The notes under the pieces were generated by a model, which did no database searches, was not told the origin of the DNA, and worked only from the letters and a program-made list of their open reading frames with translations. Of a stretch of DNA of 64,000 bases, positions 1 to 30,130 are shown piece after piece (the stretch's first letter is position 1; the number at the start of each line of letters is the position of its first letter). The stretch is from NCBI GenBank assembly GCA_039720395.1, contig CM077831.1, forward strand, positions 15,802,982 to 15,866,981, read 5' to 3'. Both the position numbers and the translations under genes were made by a program. The DNA comes from Liquidambar formosana. Lineage: Eukaryota > Streptophyta > Magnoliopsida > Saxifragales > Altingiaceae.

Positions 1-871
1 AAGGACTTGAAGGCTTAGGGAAGAATTTCAAGAGAGCATGCTTGTTTCAAATGGTTTATTTTACGATCACCTACACCCATTTTGAGACCTTGGATTCAAT
101 CTATTGGCTTGGATTGAATCTTCTTAAAGTCCATAATCATCATAGTGGGAGCTTTAATTTATGAGATAATTGTATTAGCTCCAATACCATAGTTTGGTAT
201 ATGTTACCTATTCACTTAGGGACTAATATCAAAATATGGTACTTTATATATGTTGATATATAATAGCATGCGATGTATGATTTATAATAGAATGAGATGT
301 ATGATTATAAATAGCATAATTTATATGTTTAAATTTTGATACATAGGATGCATGTTAATTTAATGAGACCCTTTAAAACCCCTCTTATTTAATATTAAGT
401 TGAAAATGGAGAAGTCATTGGGGAATGAATTCTTCATTGCCTTCCATCATTATAGGATCATCTAACGTCCCTTAATGTGGGTACCTAGCTGCAGACATGT
501 AGGAGCTACCCATGTTAAAGACATTACTTGAAACTATCACATATAAGATATCATAGGGTGCCTAAACTGGTATATACCAAGAAACTAACATGTGAGGTAT
601 ATATTTGGCGAAACATACCTGTGTGAATGATGGGCTTAACTTAACTAGAAAAGTATTCCAAGAACCTAACATGTGAGGAGTATGTTTCCTAGAGGCAAAA
701 CGATTGGAACTTGCTTATGAAGCAATAGACAAAAAGTTGTCTTCTTATTGTGGGTTAGAAGTCAAGAAACTAACATGTGAGGCTTCTAGGTCACAGTGGG
801 ACCCCAATCCCCATTAGAAATGAGATTCCCGAATTCCATTAGAGGGTGTATGGAATTTGATAAAATAGTGG
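1..871 (+). mobile_element. Leader or 5' non-coding part of a decayed Copia element
   Basis: No gene is visible here. After the nested solo LTR is removed, the stretch runs straight into gag-like sequence near 2750 and then into Copia pol remains on the plus strand, so it is most simply the untranslated leader of that element. Its 5' LTR would lie outside the window, because nothing here resembles the end of the 3' LTR at 5547-7198. A short phrase, roughly aagaaactaacatgtgagg, recurs near 580, 665 and 765, so part of the leader is weakly repetitive. This assignment is by context only. Confidence 0.4.
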
Positions 872-2623
872 TTTGAGCACCACGCCCTAAAGAAAGAAAG
901 AAATATTTAAAAAGCACCGCGATGGTTCGAAAGTACGCAACTAGCCTCAAAAGACTAATCGTGGAGAGGAGTCGCCACCCAGTTACTATCTGAGAACAAT
1001 GAACCCTAGTAGGATCTAGCTCGTCATAACCAGAGATTCGGGTTCGGAGCTAGGATACATTATCGGGAAGGTGTTAGGCACCCGACAATGCCTGGTCAAA
1101 ACCGGCCCCCACATATAACTATTGGCCATAATTAAAATGATATTTGATTAAAATTAACCCTAAAACATGCAACAATTATATCGCACAATAATGAATGAAA
1201 TATGCAGAATATATTACCCAGGAATCATAAAATAGGATCAAACAGAATCAACCAAAAGACAGGCTTTCTGCCTTAATTAGCGTGGTGCGTACGTATCTAT
1301 GCAAGTTGCATATGCACCATTATTCCTGAACCTATGCTTTTGTTAGCCCTGTTTCAATAACCCATACGCATTCTAGACAACAATAATTAAGAGATAAAGC
1401 CCCTAACTACTATCGTGCAGAAAACCCTAAAGAACAGAAGACTGTCTGCCTCAACGGGGTGCGTATGCAACCATGCTGAATGCGTACGCAACCTGTAGGC
1501 ATATTTCGGATTCTAGAAAATAGAAAACAACACAAACTAACCCTAAAACTAGATATATAGAATACTAGAAACAAATATCAACACTACAAAATCTGGAAAG
1601 AGAATGTTTGCCTAACATATCAATGTTAACATCATCGTTTGACAATAAAAATGATAAACGGGCAATCAGTCGGTCCTATTCAGATTCGACCTACTCCACT
1701 ATTATAGCATGATATACAATAATTATACAACTTATTTATCCTAAGCATGCATTCTAACATCATATTTCACCCATAATAATGCATAGCGAGATCAAATAAA
1801 TAAAAGAGAAAAAGAGAAAGAAAAATGATTTTCGTCACTTTGCAACAGCAGAAACTTCTCTACGAAGACTAATTTCGTCCAATTCCGACTTCGGAGTCAA
1901 AAGTTATGATTAAAATACGATCGCTGATTTTAGAAAACTATTGCTAAATTATGACAAATTTCACTCTTTAACAACCCTACTCTTCTAAATCATGCATAAT
2001 AAATAAATAACACACATCAACCAGCATACATATGATTACACCAATATTACTTCAATAACGCATAACCACAATTCATGAACTGAATAGAAATCGATAGAAA
2101 GTTACCCTCAGGTTTACGCGCCTTTGATTCTGCTTAGTTCTTCCTTGCAAGCCTCTAAAATCACAGCATGAATCCTTAACTTAGGGTTTTGGGTGAAGTT
2201 AATGGTAGCTCCTTGGATTAGGGTTCCCGTCCCCCTTTCAAAATTATAATGGTGTATATATAGAGATCCTTAGGGTTTTGGGAGTCCTTCTTGGGTTGCT
2301 AATTGCAATTGCATGCGAAATAGGATTCTTCTTTTCAATTAGAAGTCTTTGGGAGAAAGAACTACTAAATCTGGAGTTTCCATAAAAAAGGAGGGTGCGT
2401 GCGCATCCCAAGTGGTTGCGTACGCATGAACACGTCCGCACCCACTACAGGTGCGTACGCAGCAAGGCTAAATGAAAAATGGCTACAAACTTAGAATTTT
2501 TGCTGTGACTTCATTGGCTCGTTTGGGATCACTTCGCATTTGTCAAGACGAATAATAAACCTCATCATTGGGATTAAAAAGGAAATTTAGAATTATTACG
2601 TGGTACAAAATGGGGTGTCTACA
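872..2623 (-). mobile_element. Solo LTR, Gypsy-like, nested in Copia
   Basis: On the minus strand the segment starts TGTAGACACCCCATTTTGTA, a start I associate with plant Gypsy LTRs. It is flanked by a perfect 5-bp duplication AGTGG (867-871 and 2624-2628). The plus-strand left end reads TTTGAG rather than TG, so one terminal base has probably mutated. No internal domain or second LTR is present, which makes it a solo LTR of 1752 bp. The part at 900-1110 contains the GTCGCCACC and GGTGTTAGGCACCC phrases common in such LTRs. It also carries at least six variants of the palindrome TGCGTACGCA (see findings). Removing it rejoins the surrounding Copia leader cleanly. Confidence 0.75.
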
Positions 2624-2689
2624 AGTGGGAAGTACCATATGATTAAAGACCCAATCAATATGGATAAAAATGAAATCTAATTCTCTGTT

Positions 2690-5546
2690 TATGTAGATTA
2701 CCTCATTACTCACCTCAAAACCCCTATTTCCTAATATACAGGATATTGATAGTTTGACTAAACCCGATTTCTTTGATTGACTTAGGAAATTGAAAATTGT
2801 TCTCAATTTCAAAAGATTGTTTATATGCTATTAGGCCTTTCTTAAAGGCCCTCCATAAAACATCCTAAGAAGAACAAGAAAATATGCACAATTGGCATCT
2901 TGTTGCCATATAATAGTATTGATGACTAATGAGCTTTAGAAGCAAAATTAGTCAATGCAAGTGCCTTGGATGTCCTACATCACATACAAAGGTTGTATGG
3001 TGAGTAAAATAATACTATAAAGTATAGTACTTATAAAGGACTTCTTCTAGACTAGGATATAACAAAGGTTGTTTATTAATAATCATTCTTTTGAAAAATG
3101 ATTAATTATATAGAATAGCTTGAGAAGTTAGATGTGATTTAAAAATGGAAGCATAGAGGGAAGCAAGTCTTGAAAAGTCAAAGACAAAGAAATATAATTA
3201 TTTTGTAGTAAACATAAGGTATTGTAAAGGGAACTTGATAAAGTATCAGTTTTCCTAAAAGAACCAAACTTTTGAAGTTTTGGTTCATGCTCTAAATTAA
3301 ATTGTTGGTTAGTTTTGCTTCTTGGTTTTTGGATTCTAGTGTAATCTAAATGGAAGCAGAAAGTTAAGTAGACAATAAGTTACCTTTAAAATTTTAATAG
3401 AGTAAGAGTTGCTAGATTAATTTTGGAACTTATTTCTTAACTAGGTCATTTAAGACATTCTAAAAATTTGATTTCTGAATTTAAATGACTAATTAGAGCG
3501 AATGCAACGTATTCCAAGAATACAAGAGATGTAGAGACTCTCATTTAAATGTAGCAAATGTAACTTGGTTATAAGATGACCAAGCCTATCATTTACTTGA
3601 GGAAGTGAATGAGCTACATTTATAATTTGACTAATACATTGTGATGCATATAGTCATATAGAGCATGCATTCAATTACAGTAGACTCCTCTTAGAATACC
3701 ATAGCTCAATGGTGAATCTAAAAGAACGAATTGAACCCTATTAAGATATGGTTTGATCCATGATGAGTTTTACTAATGTATTCATCTAGGATATACCTTA
3801 AAATTGCTACATATTGATAATTTAGGGTTCACTCTAGTTTTGTCCCAATTATATCAGATATGATATGGGAAGAAACCCAACTTAAAGATGTTAAGGCTTG
3901 GGATTGTGCTACGTATTTTGAGAGACATAATGTAGACAATCTGGAAATAAGGTCAAGTGTTGAATTGTGGTATATCCCAAAGAGTGGTTGGGATAGTATT
4001 TCTATTACCCTAATGAACAAAAGTTGTCCACTAGGATGTTTGCTGGATTTTCCTGAGAAAGAGTTCATTCAAGAAAGATGCAAAAGTAGATAGAATTTAT
4101 AGAATTGTTTGTAAAGCCACAAACCAACAAAGATCTAACCCTTGCCTCTGTTGAGGTAAAACCTTTAATTACACCATAGTCCTTTAATAGATCAAACTGG
4201 ATATTTTTTCAACATATAAGAGATACGGTATCTCTATTAATATGTGTAAGAATAGTTCTATGGTGATAAAGATCACCAAAATAATCCTATCGATTATGAT
4301 TAGGCGATGTTTGACATCAACTCGAGAAATGACTAAGAGTCATTAAATCTAATATGGTTAGGTAGAGACCTAGAAGGCTGGGCTATTTAAGAATGTTTTC
4401 AACATAGGCAAAAAGTTGTCTATAAAGAAACTTGTTTGATAATAGTTATGCTGAAATCCATTTGGATCTTGTTATCTATAAACACACATTTTGAATATGA
4501 GATATGTCAAAAAGATATAAAGATGTTATATCCAATGGTGAAAAACTATAAAAGTGTGTAAGTTATAGAAGTCTATTAATAAATTACAAGATTCTCATAA
4601 TTAGAACATCTATAAAGTTGAAGTAATCAAATTGTTTGATTTCTCTCATTGTATAGATGGACCATGAGTGTACAAAAGGTTAGTGGGAGTGCGATCATTT
4701 TTCTTTATCCTATTAATAAGATGACATCCTAATCATTATGAATGATATATGAATGTTACCTAATGTGAAGTTTTAGTTTTTGAGAAAAACTTCTTAATGA
4801 AAGATTTGGCAGAAGCATCCAACAAGATCTATATAGATAGATCATATCAATATGGAGAATTCTAAGGGAGGTCTGATTTACTTCAGATAAGAATTCATTA
4901 TTCAAGGGCATGTGCCCTAGGATAACACAAGTAAGGTTCTTAAAGTGTTAAGAAGCCTTACTCTACACTATGTATTAAACCTGATATCTATTATGTTGTA
5001 ATTGTTACAAATAGTTATCAGTCAATCCAGAATTGGAATATTGGATTGTATATGGAAATTATAACTCATAGTTGATGAGTATATGGATTTAGATTTAATC
5101 CATGAAGGGTATACTTTATGATCACCTTGGTTGGTGAAATACTTAATGAAAGAATTGTATGTAGGATACAGTGGATTCCATTATTGAGGGTGAATTAATT
5201 GTCACATTGTCTAGGAGACTATTTGGATCTATAAATTCATTTAGAACTTGGAGTTGCTCCTTCCATTGAGTTGCCCATACCTTGTTTTGTGACAACAATG
5301 GGTCTATAGCTCAAGCATAGGAACTACGGTCTCATCAAAAGTCCAAACACATAGAGCGACAATTCCAAGTGATTAGAGGAATCATTGGAAGAGGTAATAG
5401 ATACATTACAGAAGATATTATCTACATAAGTTTTTGTGGACCTACTGACTAAAGCTTTAAAACATAATTGTTTATATCTAAGACCAACATCTTGAGAAGA
5501 TAGGTATGCGATACATGGTCGATTGGCTTTAGTGCAAGTGGGAGAT
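2690..5546 (+). pseudogene. Decayed Copia gag-pol remains
   Basis: Conceptual plus-strand translation gives recognisable but stop-riddled Ty1-copia pieces. A gag start resembling 'LTxPxFFDWLRxLKIVL' lies near 2750-2810. The integrase C-terminal and linker region lies at about 3860-4093, ending in the phrase EKEFIQERCKSR. The end of RNase H lies at about 5330-5500 (SxNSKxLEE, then FVDLLTKAL). Intact catalytic motifs cannot be read through, and frameshifts and stops are dense, so this is an old inactive copy. Just before the 3' LTR is a polypurine tract AGTGCAAGTGGGAGA (5531-5545), as expected for this lineage. Confidence 0.7.
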
Positions 5547-7198
5547 TGTTAGAATTATGCCCTAGAGCCAATCATGGAGATGATTGTTTAGGGATTAAGA
5601 ACAATCATTTGATTTCATTTATGTATGTCACATTTATTATTGATTTAATAAAAGGGCTTATTCTATTATGTTTATATGCATCATTTATATTTACATAATA
5701 TGTCCATGGAGTTAGAGTTGAGAATATGGAATTACAAAGAGTTGTAATTTTGAGACTATAGATATATCTCTATACTAAACTCCTAAAACATTCTTAGTTG
5801 AAGGTTCACTATGATGGACAATAATGAACCATAGGACTAGCACTTGTTAGGTTAACTCTATAGGAGGATAGCTGGTCTCAAGCTATTTTGTGGAGACACT
5901 ACAACCAACAGGTGGGTGCCTATTAATAGAATAGGTACACTGAATGTGACCATAGATATGAGATAAACTGAATGGAGTTTTAACCTGCCTGTCAATCAGT
6001 TTCTCATTGTTATAGTGGTACAAGTAATCCTTAAACCTGAGACACCATAGTTGTCTTATGCATATAGCTTTAGAAGTTTGATAACACTAGGTGCAGATCC
6101 TTATAGGGGTCTGTAAGGGTGTTCATTGGCCCTATTGCTATATGTATGAAGGCATGTGAGTGATCAACAAGGAATCCATTATTCTCAGGTAAAAGAGAGA
6201 GAATGTCTCATATAGCATTAATAATATAACTCATTTAGTCCGTGGCCATGGCAATATGAATATGAAAAGGAGTTTCCATAAGTTCATCATTGAGTTGATA
6301 TCTATGAATGAGTATAAAGTAATTGAACTAGGGATTTGACAAACTTCCATATCCTATTGATTCAATTGGAGACATTGTGTAAATAGAAGGATGTAATTGT
6401 AACCTATAAACTATAACAGAAGGGTTCTTTGATAAATACTTATTCACTTCATTAAGGACAACACCATGAACCATATGTTAGGTGTTATTCATGGTTAGTA
6501 GAAGCCCTAATTGATATAAGTGAGTTATAATCAATTAGGGAATTGGAAGAAGTTCCAATTAGACCCTAAATGGAAAGAGTTCCATTGTGCACATTTTGTG
6601 CTATTCCTACTATTTGATGATGTGAACCCAATGGGTCACACACTGATCATGCAAGATGAGCTTTTAAGTCTATAAGAGAAAGGGTATAAGTGTATAAAGA
6701 ATAGTTCTTTGAGGCCATGTTTGTATTTGATATAAACAATAGGGTTTATTGTGCAATTTAGGAAAATTGCACAAAACCCTAAAAGGGTTCTCCCCTAGGG
6801 CTGGCCCCTTTAGTGTGGACTATTTAAGTCACACTATGATGTGTGACATCATCACTTTTGGAAGACACCAAGGGTTGGCCGAAATTTCCAGCACTCTCTC
6901 TCTCTCTCTTCTCTTCTCCTACTCTAGCATCAATAAGGGAAAGAGGATTAGGACTTGAAGCTCTAGCTAGGTGTGGATACCGTTGGAGGCAGCACACTTG
7001 GGCTGCTCATTCACCGCTGTCCGAAATCGAAGCTTGGAGCAAAAAGAAGAAGACCATTAAAACTGTAAGTATTCTAACCCTCTTCGCAGTTAGGGTTTGA
7101 TTTTGTGTTATGCATAGTTAGATTCATGGGATTGGAAATCGTAGGAAAAAATTTTATATTCCGCACTTCGATTTTTCCCTCTTGCTCGATTCCCAACA
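5547..7198 (+). mobile_element. 3' LTR of the decayed Copia element
   Basis: The segment starts TGTTAGAATTATGCCCTAGA directly after the polypurine tract and ends TTCCCAACA. Its length is 1652 bp. No second copy is in the window, so the partner 5' LTR must lie upstream of base 1. A (CT)n run at about 6895-6918 and two overlapping short ORFs (6749-7100) lie inside it and are not taken as genes. The exact right end rests on the terminal CA and the change of sequence type, since no target-site duplication can be tested. Confidence 0.7.
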
Positions 7199-8996
7199 CT
7201 AAGTAGTAAGTACATGCTTGCTTTCAAGCATCTCAATTTCCCCAACATACTTGTCAATTAATTTTTAATGATATTATTACTTACCCAAAAAATCTTAGCA
7301 TCTCTTGCATTCTTTTTCTTTTTAATGATATTATGACTTACCCAAAAAAAAAAAAAAGGGTAAACATCCAAAATATCTCTCATAAGAAGAATTATATCCA
7401 AAAAGCTTATAAAATAATTTTCTTGTTGGAAAAACCCAAACAGGGTTAAACTATTTCCAAAAAATCCAAAAACTCAACTTCCATCCAACTTCATTCGAGT
7501 GATGAATTTTCTTGACTAAAATACCCTTATTACATTTTTTATTAAAATATAAAAATAATTATTCAAAATTTGTATTACCATCTTGTTTATCTAATAAATG
7601 GATTATTTGAAAAAAAATTATAAAAAAAATAAAAATAAAAACAAACAAACAAACAAACAATTATAAAAAAAAGTATGTCAGTCCAAAAGTTGTATAGTTT
7701 AAACAGAATTGGATGAAAGTTAGGGTGTTGGGTTTTTTGGCTATTATATAACTTTATTTGGGTTCTTTAGATAGAAAAATTACTTTATGGGTTTTTTGAA
7801 TTAAATTCCTTCTTTTTAGGGATATTTTAGATATTTACCCACAAAAAAATAAAATAAAATAAAAAACGCCATTAGCATCTAGAATGGAGAGTTTCACTAA
7901 GATGTCGTGGTAGCTTTTCAACCGCTAGATTAAACTAAGTTGAGTTGTTCTCTCTCCAACCGTCAACTGAAAGAAACTCGCCAGAGCATTAGAGACCAGA
8001 GAGGAGCCCAAACTATTTTTTTTTTTTTTTACTAAGATTATCCTCTCTGTGTTCAAGAACTAAATACGATCATGATAACAAGTCATTTTAGGTCAATTAC
8101 TGTTTTGAACATGGTTTTTAAAGACTTAGAATATTTATGTCAATGGAGCAATAATGGGACAGCCAGAAAATTCCTTTTGAGGGCCCAAAACATGAAGCTA
8201 GTTTTGGATGTCGAACTTTCTACTAATTTTGAAGAAGTCGTTGTTTTCAATATTGAATTATTAAGCGAAATTTTCCTAATTTTAAATATCAAAATTTTAA
8301 TCATTATTGGCTAATTTAGAATGAACGGTAAGATTTTTTTATTTTTTTATTTTTAATTAAAAAAAAATTGAAGATGAAGAAATAACAATCACTAAACTCC
8401 AATTCAAGTTACTAAAATGATCGTTCTTTCATGGTAAGCAATGATAATCGAGGGATAAATAAAAGTGTAACTAGGTGTCCAATTTATACTATATTGAATT
8501 ATCATTTTTTTATAATCACTAATCAGGAAGAAAAAATAAAATAAAACCCATTTTGTGATTATCAATCCCAGCCCCCTCTCCAAATATTCTCCTGAAAATC
8601 ATCACACAAACAAGAAATCATTTCTATATTTTTGCAGAGTACAATGATGGTATTACCAGCTGGGCTCTTACAGTTTCCACAAAAAAAATCCTGGAGAAGC
8701 ATGAGCCAAAACATACTGGCATCCATTAAAAATGCTCCTTTTAGGCTATTCCTCATCATAAGATCTGACACCCATACAACTCCTCTGACACAAAACAAAC
8801 ATAACTTGAACCACTTTACGAACTTATTTCTGCAAGTAAACACTACAAGTATGAATACCACATCGCTGGAGCAGGCTATAAATGTAAGCTCTATTTGCAT
8901 CAGTAACAATGTCCATCTGCAGACTAGGAGAGACTATCATTAAATAACCACTAATTTAAGTTTCTGACTGCAACGAACCCTTGTAATCTGCGTGTT
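7199..8996. other. Intergenic and 3' flank of CFIm25; contains one MITE
   Basis: Apart from the MITE at 7358-7840 the sequence is AT-rich and without a credible gene. A roughly 58-bp imperfect tandem repeat with the phrase TTTTTAATGATATTAT...ACTTACCC occurs at 7262-7350. The interval from about 8540 to 8996 is less repetitive and directly follows the CFIm25 stop codon on the minus strand, so it probably holds the 3' untranslated region. No clear polyadenylation signal was settled on. Confidence 0.5.
7358..7840. mobile_element. MITE with about 30-bp inverted ends (MULE-like?)
   Basis: The left end reads GGGTAAACATCCAAAATATC and the reverse complement of the right end reads GGGTAAATATCTAAAATATC, so the ends form terminal inverted repeats of about 30 bp with few mismatches. 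There is no coding capacity. The flanks are poly(A)-like on both sides, so the target duplication cannot be measured. The superfamily is a guess from the GGGTAAAT-type ends. Confidence 0.6.
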
Positions 8997-26296
<17,300 letters not shown>

Positions 26297-26806
26297 CTAA
26301 GGAACTTTCTTGTTCAATACACGGGAATGCCCTCTTTGCTGGCTTCCTTTTTCTTTTTTTTTCAAGACTTGCTTGTTTGCGTACCTTGGGGCATCGTAGT
26401 TACTCCCTCCGTTTTCCAATGTCCTATTCGAAAAAAATTTTCCTTTTTTTTACGCTCATATTCATGTGTTTAACATTCCAATTTTACTTTCAAATCCAAG
26501 CTATTCGTTTTGTAGGAAACGAAACTCTCAAGATTTTAAAATTCTCGAGAGTTGAAACTTTCGAGAGTTACAATCCAGTTATAATTTTAATTGTTCGGTT
26601 TACAAAAAGATTTTCCTAAGGAATTTATGTTTCTTCTTTTTTTTTTTAAAAAAAACCTTTAAAAATAAAATAAAATCAGATCCAAAGAGTTATAATCGTA
26701 AAGCAATATGACGTAAAGTTAATTGAAATTTACCGAAGAAGAAGAAATTGGGTATTAAAAAAAAAAAATCTGAGTTCAAAATCAAAGACCGTGACATAAT
26801 TTATAA

Positions 26807-26839
<33 letters not shown>

Positions 26840-27141
26840 TATATATCTGAATTCATGATCTGAGTTCAAGTTGAGAATGTGAGCCAAGATTTGAGTTTAA
26901 CCCATTGATGTGCATTATTTTCTCACGGCATTCCTACTTTGGGTGGCTTACTACCATCGTTGGAGCAAGTTCGCTCGCAATTCTGATTCATTTGAACAAG
27001 CATTCCTACCATTCCATTTAGTAGGATAACAGTAGATCTTGTCACTTAACTCAATCTAGTAAAGCACCAATCAACACCAGTATACCTCAATGTACATATT
27101 TATATATATTGTATTGGTTCAATTGTCTTACCATGGTTATT

Positions 27142-27219
27142 GGATCGAGGCAGAACAAGAGAATATCTTTTTTTTTTTTTTTTTTTTATCAGCAAAAGGA
27201 TCAAGGCAAAATAAGAGAA
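27142..27219 (-). mobile_element. Poly(A) micro-insertion with about 22-bp target duplication
   Basis: GGATCGAGGCAGAACAAGAG (from 27142) is repeated as GGATCAAGGCAAAATAAGAG (from 27198). Between them is little more than a T run plus ATCAGCAAAA. The arrangement looks like a LINE-machinery insertion of an almost pure poly(A) tail on the minus strand. Confidence 0.55.
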
Positions 27220-27577
27220 GATTTGTGGAGATGATTTAGAGCGTCCATGCCAGAACTCTTATCGGCATTCGACGTTGCTTCGCCAATATTCTTATACACT
27301 CTGTTTTGTAAAGAAAAACGAAAAGGATGCGGAGTGAAGTTCTAGAGAATGAGTTTGGGTTGCGGAGAATAACGTGTGGGAGTTTCTAATTCCTGCGTAT
27401 TTTGACAGGATTTTCATTTCCCATGAATTACGAGAATTGAGATTTCACGGGAAATTAAAATCCCATGATTTAAGCGAAACGAACAACCCACTTTTTATTA
27501 ATTCCTGAGAATCTGCAACTCCCACCCCCAATTCTCGTTAAACGAACAAACCCTAATTGAGTTCATTTGCCTATTTT

Positions 27578-27850
27578 TAGGATGGTAAAACAAACCAAGC
27601 TATTCAGGCTCGACTCGAGATTGGATCGATATAAATCTCGTTTGAATTCGCTCGTGAGATAAATGAGCCGAGTTGAAGTATCATTTTAAACTTTATCAAA
27701 AGTACTATCCAAGCTCGGCTCGATAAAAGCTCATTCGAACTCGTTTATAAGTTAAATGAGCCAATCTCAAGTTTTACTTTTGAGCTTGTTAATTTCACGA
27801 GATGAGTTTGAGCAGCCTACTACCCGGCTCGACTCGACTCGTTTACACCC
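27578..27850. mobile_element. MITE rich in GAGCTCG phrases, copy 2, with target duplication
   Basis: The element runs from TAGGATGGTAAAACAAACC to CTCGACTCGTTTACACCC. It is flanked by TTGCCTATTTT on both sides (27567-27577, 27851-27861). The flanking match is 11 bp, so the true duplication may be 8-11 bp (hAT or MULE). It is the same family and orientation as 24594-24876. Confidence 0.7.
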
Positions 27851-28345
27851 TTGCCTATTTTATATAATTTATACCATGAATGTGGGTATTTTGAGAAATT
27901 GATTAAAATTAAGTCGTTGCACAATAAATTTTAGCAATTAACACTACCGTTAATCAATGCTCATGAAATTAACGGTGGTTACGTGAGATTTTTTTTTTAT
28001 CTAATTCTATGAAATATGATTAATGGCGACGCTAATTGTTAAATTTGTAAGATGTTTGGGGGCATATTCAACTTTTTTTCTTTTTTCTTTTTCTGTTTTT
28101 TTTTTTTTTTTTTGAGGATTAAATGAAAAAATGGCTAAACATTAGGGGGTTTCCTATATATAAAAAAAAAAAAAATTAAATAAGTAGAGAAACTTATCCT
28201 CACAAAAATGATTTTATACTCCATATTATATTACTTTACAAAAATGCTAATTAATAGGAGTGTTTTGAGTCCTGACTAATTCCCTATAATTAGAATTTAG
28301 GAATGTGAACAAGTGAGATTTTGGGTTCTTGCGCTTGGTCATTTA

Positions 28346-28703
28346 GTGCATGTTTGGTGTACTGTTTTAAAATAAAAAAGGCTTTTTAGAGAAATATGTT
28401 TTCAAAACGTTATTTTTTTAAAAAGCATTTGGAAGAAAATGGATTTTTGGTGAACAGTCCCTTTGTATATAAAAAAAAAAAATGAATAAACATCAACATT
28501 TTTTAGTTTAATCGCTTATACTTCTTTGCTTTTTCTCAAACATCATTTTACAAAGCTACCCCAATTAGCTTTTGCTAAACTGCCTTTTAGAGTAAATAAT
28601 TTTTTTTTAAAGGCAATTTGAGTAGCTTACCAAATGCTTGTAAAATAATGAAAATAACTTTACTCTTTAAAGGGACCTCCCAAACAGTACACCAAACACC
28701 CAC
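28346..28703. mobile_element. PIF/Harbinger-like MITE, TSD TTA
   Basis: The left end GTGCATGTTTGGTGTACTGT pairs with the reverse complement of the right end, GTGGGTGTTTGGTGTACTGT. TTA flanks both sides (28343-28345, 28704-28706). At 358 bp and without coding capacity, it has the size and duplication of a Tourist-type MITE. Confidence 0.8.
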
Positions 28704-29510
28704 TTAATAACTTGGTTATTTAAGCTCGGCTTGAGCTTGTTATGAGTTGAATGGAATAAAGCTTTGATTTGCTTGATTATGACTCATTTAATAAATGATC
28801 AACCTAAACAAGGCCATATCAAAATTACTTGCTAGTTGTTCAAAAATGCCATATTGAAATTATTTGCAAGTTGTTAAAAAAATGACTTGATTTTGCCTCC
28901 TCTTGAAGACCAAATGAGATCTATAAATATTAAGGAACTGAAAGAAGAAAATCCTAAAAAATTGGACTATGAAGATTGGGCCTAGTCAAGCCCTATTCAC
29001 GAGTCTACTTGCAATTGTGAGCTTGTTCCTAAGCTTACTGACGAACTTAATCATGATCTTGTAACAAGCTTAATTATAAGCCCAATTGAATTGAGTTTTG
29101 ATTTGTTTGACATTAGTTTTTTTATTAAATGAGCTTAAACTAAACTTGAGCTTAACTCGTTTAATAAACAATCCAAATTGAACAAACCTTTATCAAACTT
29201 GTTCTAACTACTACTTCACATTATAATGCTTAGAATAAACTTTGACTAGTAGCTGGCCTTAAGAGGAAGCAATAAATTAATCCAAACTTTTACTTATTGA
29301 GATGTAAGTCTCAAGAACTACTTATTCATCTCTTAAGGCTTAAATTTTTTCTTTTTTTTTTTTAAATTTAAGATTCAATCTTGATATAATAACATAAAAA
29401 ATGATGCTTTCACTTTCCCTTTTATGTTTTCTATTTAAGAAACATAAAACTATGAAAAACAATATAATCCCACATTTTTTGTTAGTTTATGAAATTGTAT
29501 TTTAAAAAAT

Positions 29511-29673
29511 GGGGGAATTACAGATTGGTCTTGGCTATGGGCAAATAATTACACAACAATACAAATGACTACTACCTTCGTAGTAGATGACTACTAAGTA
29601 AATTAAATATGACTAATAGTTTGTATTGATATGTAATTATTTGTCCGTAGCTGGACCAACCTGTAATTTCCCT
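29511..29673. mobile_element. Short hairpin MITE (about 163 bp)
   Basis: The left arm GGGGGAATTACAGATTGGTC matches the reverse complement of the right arm, AGGGAAATTACAGGTTGGTC. Pairing continues through CAAATAATTACA toward a TAGTAG centre. The flanks TTTTAAAAA and TTTTTAAAAA give a likely 9-bp duplication, which points to a Mutator-like origin. Confidence 0.7.
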
Positions 29674-29819
29674 TTTTAAAAATAGTGCTTAGAATATACA
29701 ACCAAATAGGACATGGGTTCTACAAATCGTTTGATCTTATGTGGTTCATGAAATCTAATTTCTGTAAGTATCAATTAGTTGTAATGAAATTCAAAATAAC
29801 GAGATTTAATTATGATAGT

Positions 29820-30130
29820 GGTGGTGATTGATGAGTGGGTGATGATGGTAAATGGTTTGTTATGTTGGGTGGGGGTTAATCGTGATGAGTGGGTGAGAGG
29901 AGGGTGATGGTGGTAGTGATTGTGGTAACGACGGTCGATGGATAATGATGATCGATCGATAATTGGTGATATTGGATGGTAGTGAGGGTGGTAAGTGGTG
30001 GTGGTGGTAATGGGAGGTGTTGGAGGTGGATAGGATGGTTTGGTGATGTGTGGGCCGTGGCATTGGTAATGGGTGAGCGGGGATGTTGGTGGGTGATCAG
30101 AGGTGGTGATGCTAAATGGTGATCTAAGTA
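29820..30130. repeat. G/T-rich low-complexity block
   Basis: About 300 bp are built from GGTGGT, GATGGT and GGGTGA phrases on the plus strand, with very few C residues. The two minus-strand ORFs here (His/Pro/Ser-rich) are by-products of the composition. No function is assigned. Confidence 0.7.

Noticed and set aside
8562..8943. Overlapping 115-aa and 103-aa ORFs on both strands downstream of CFIm25
   Set aside because: They lie in the probable 3' UTR of CFIm25, overlap each other on opposite strands and show no domain or coding bias.
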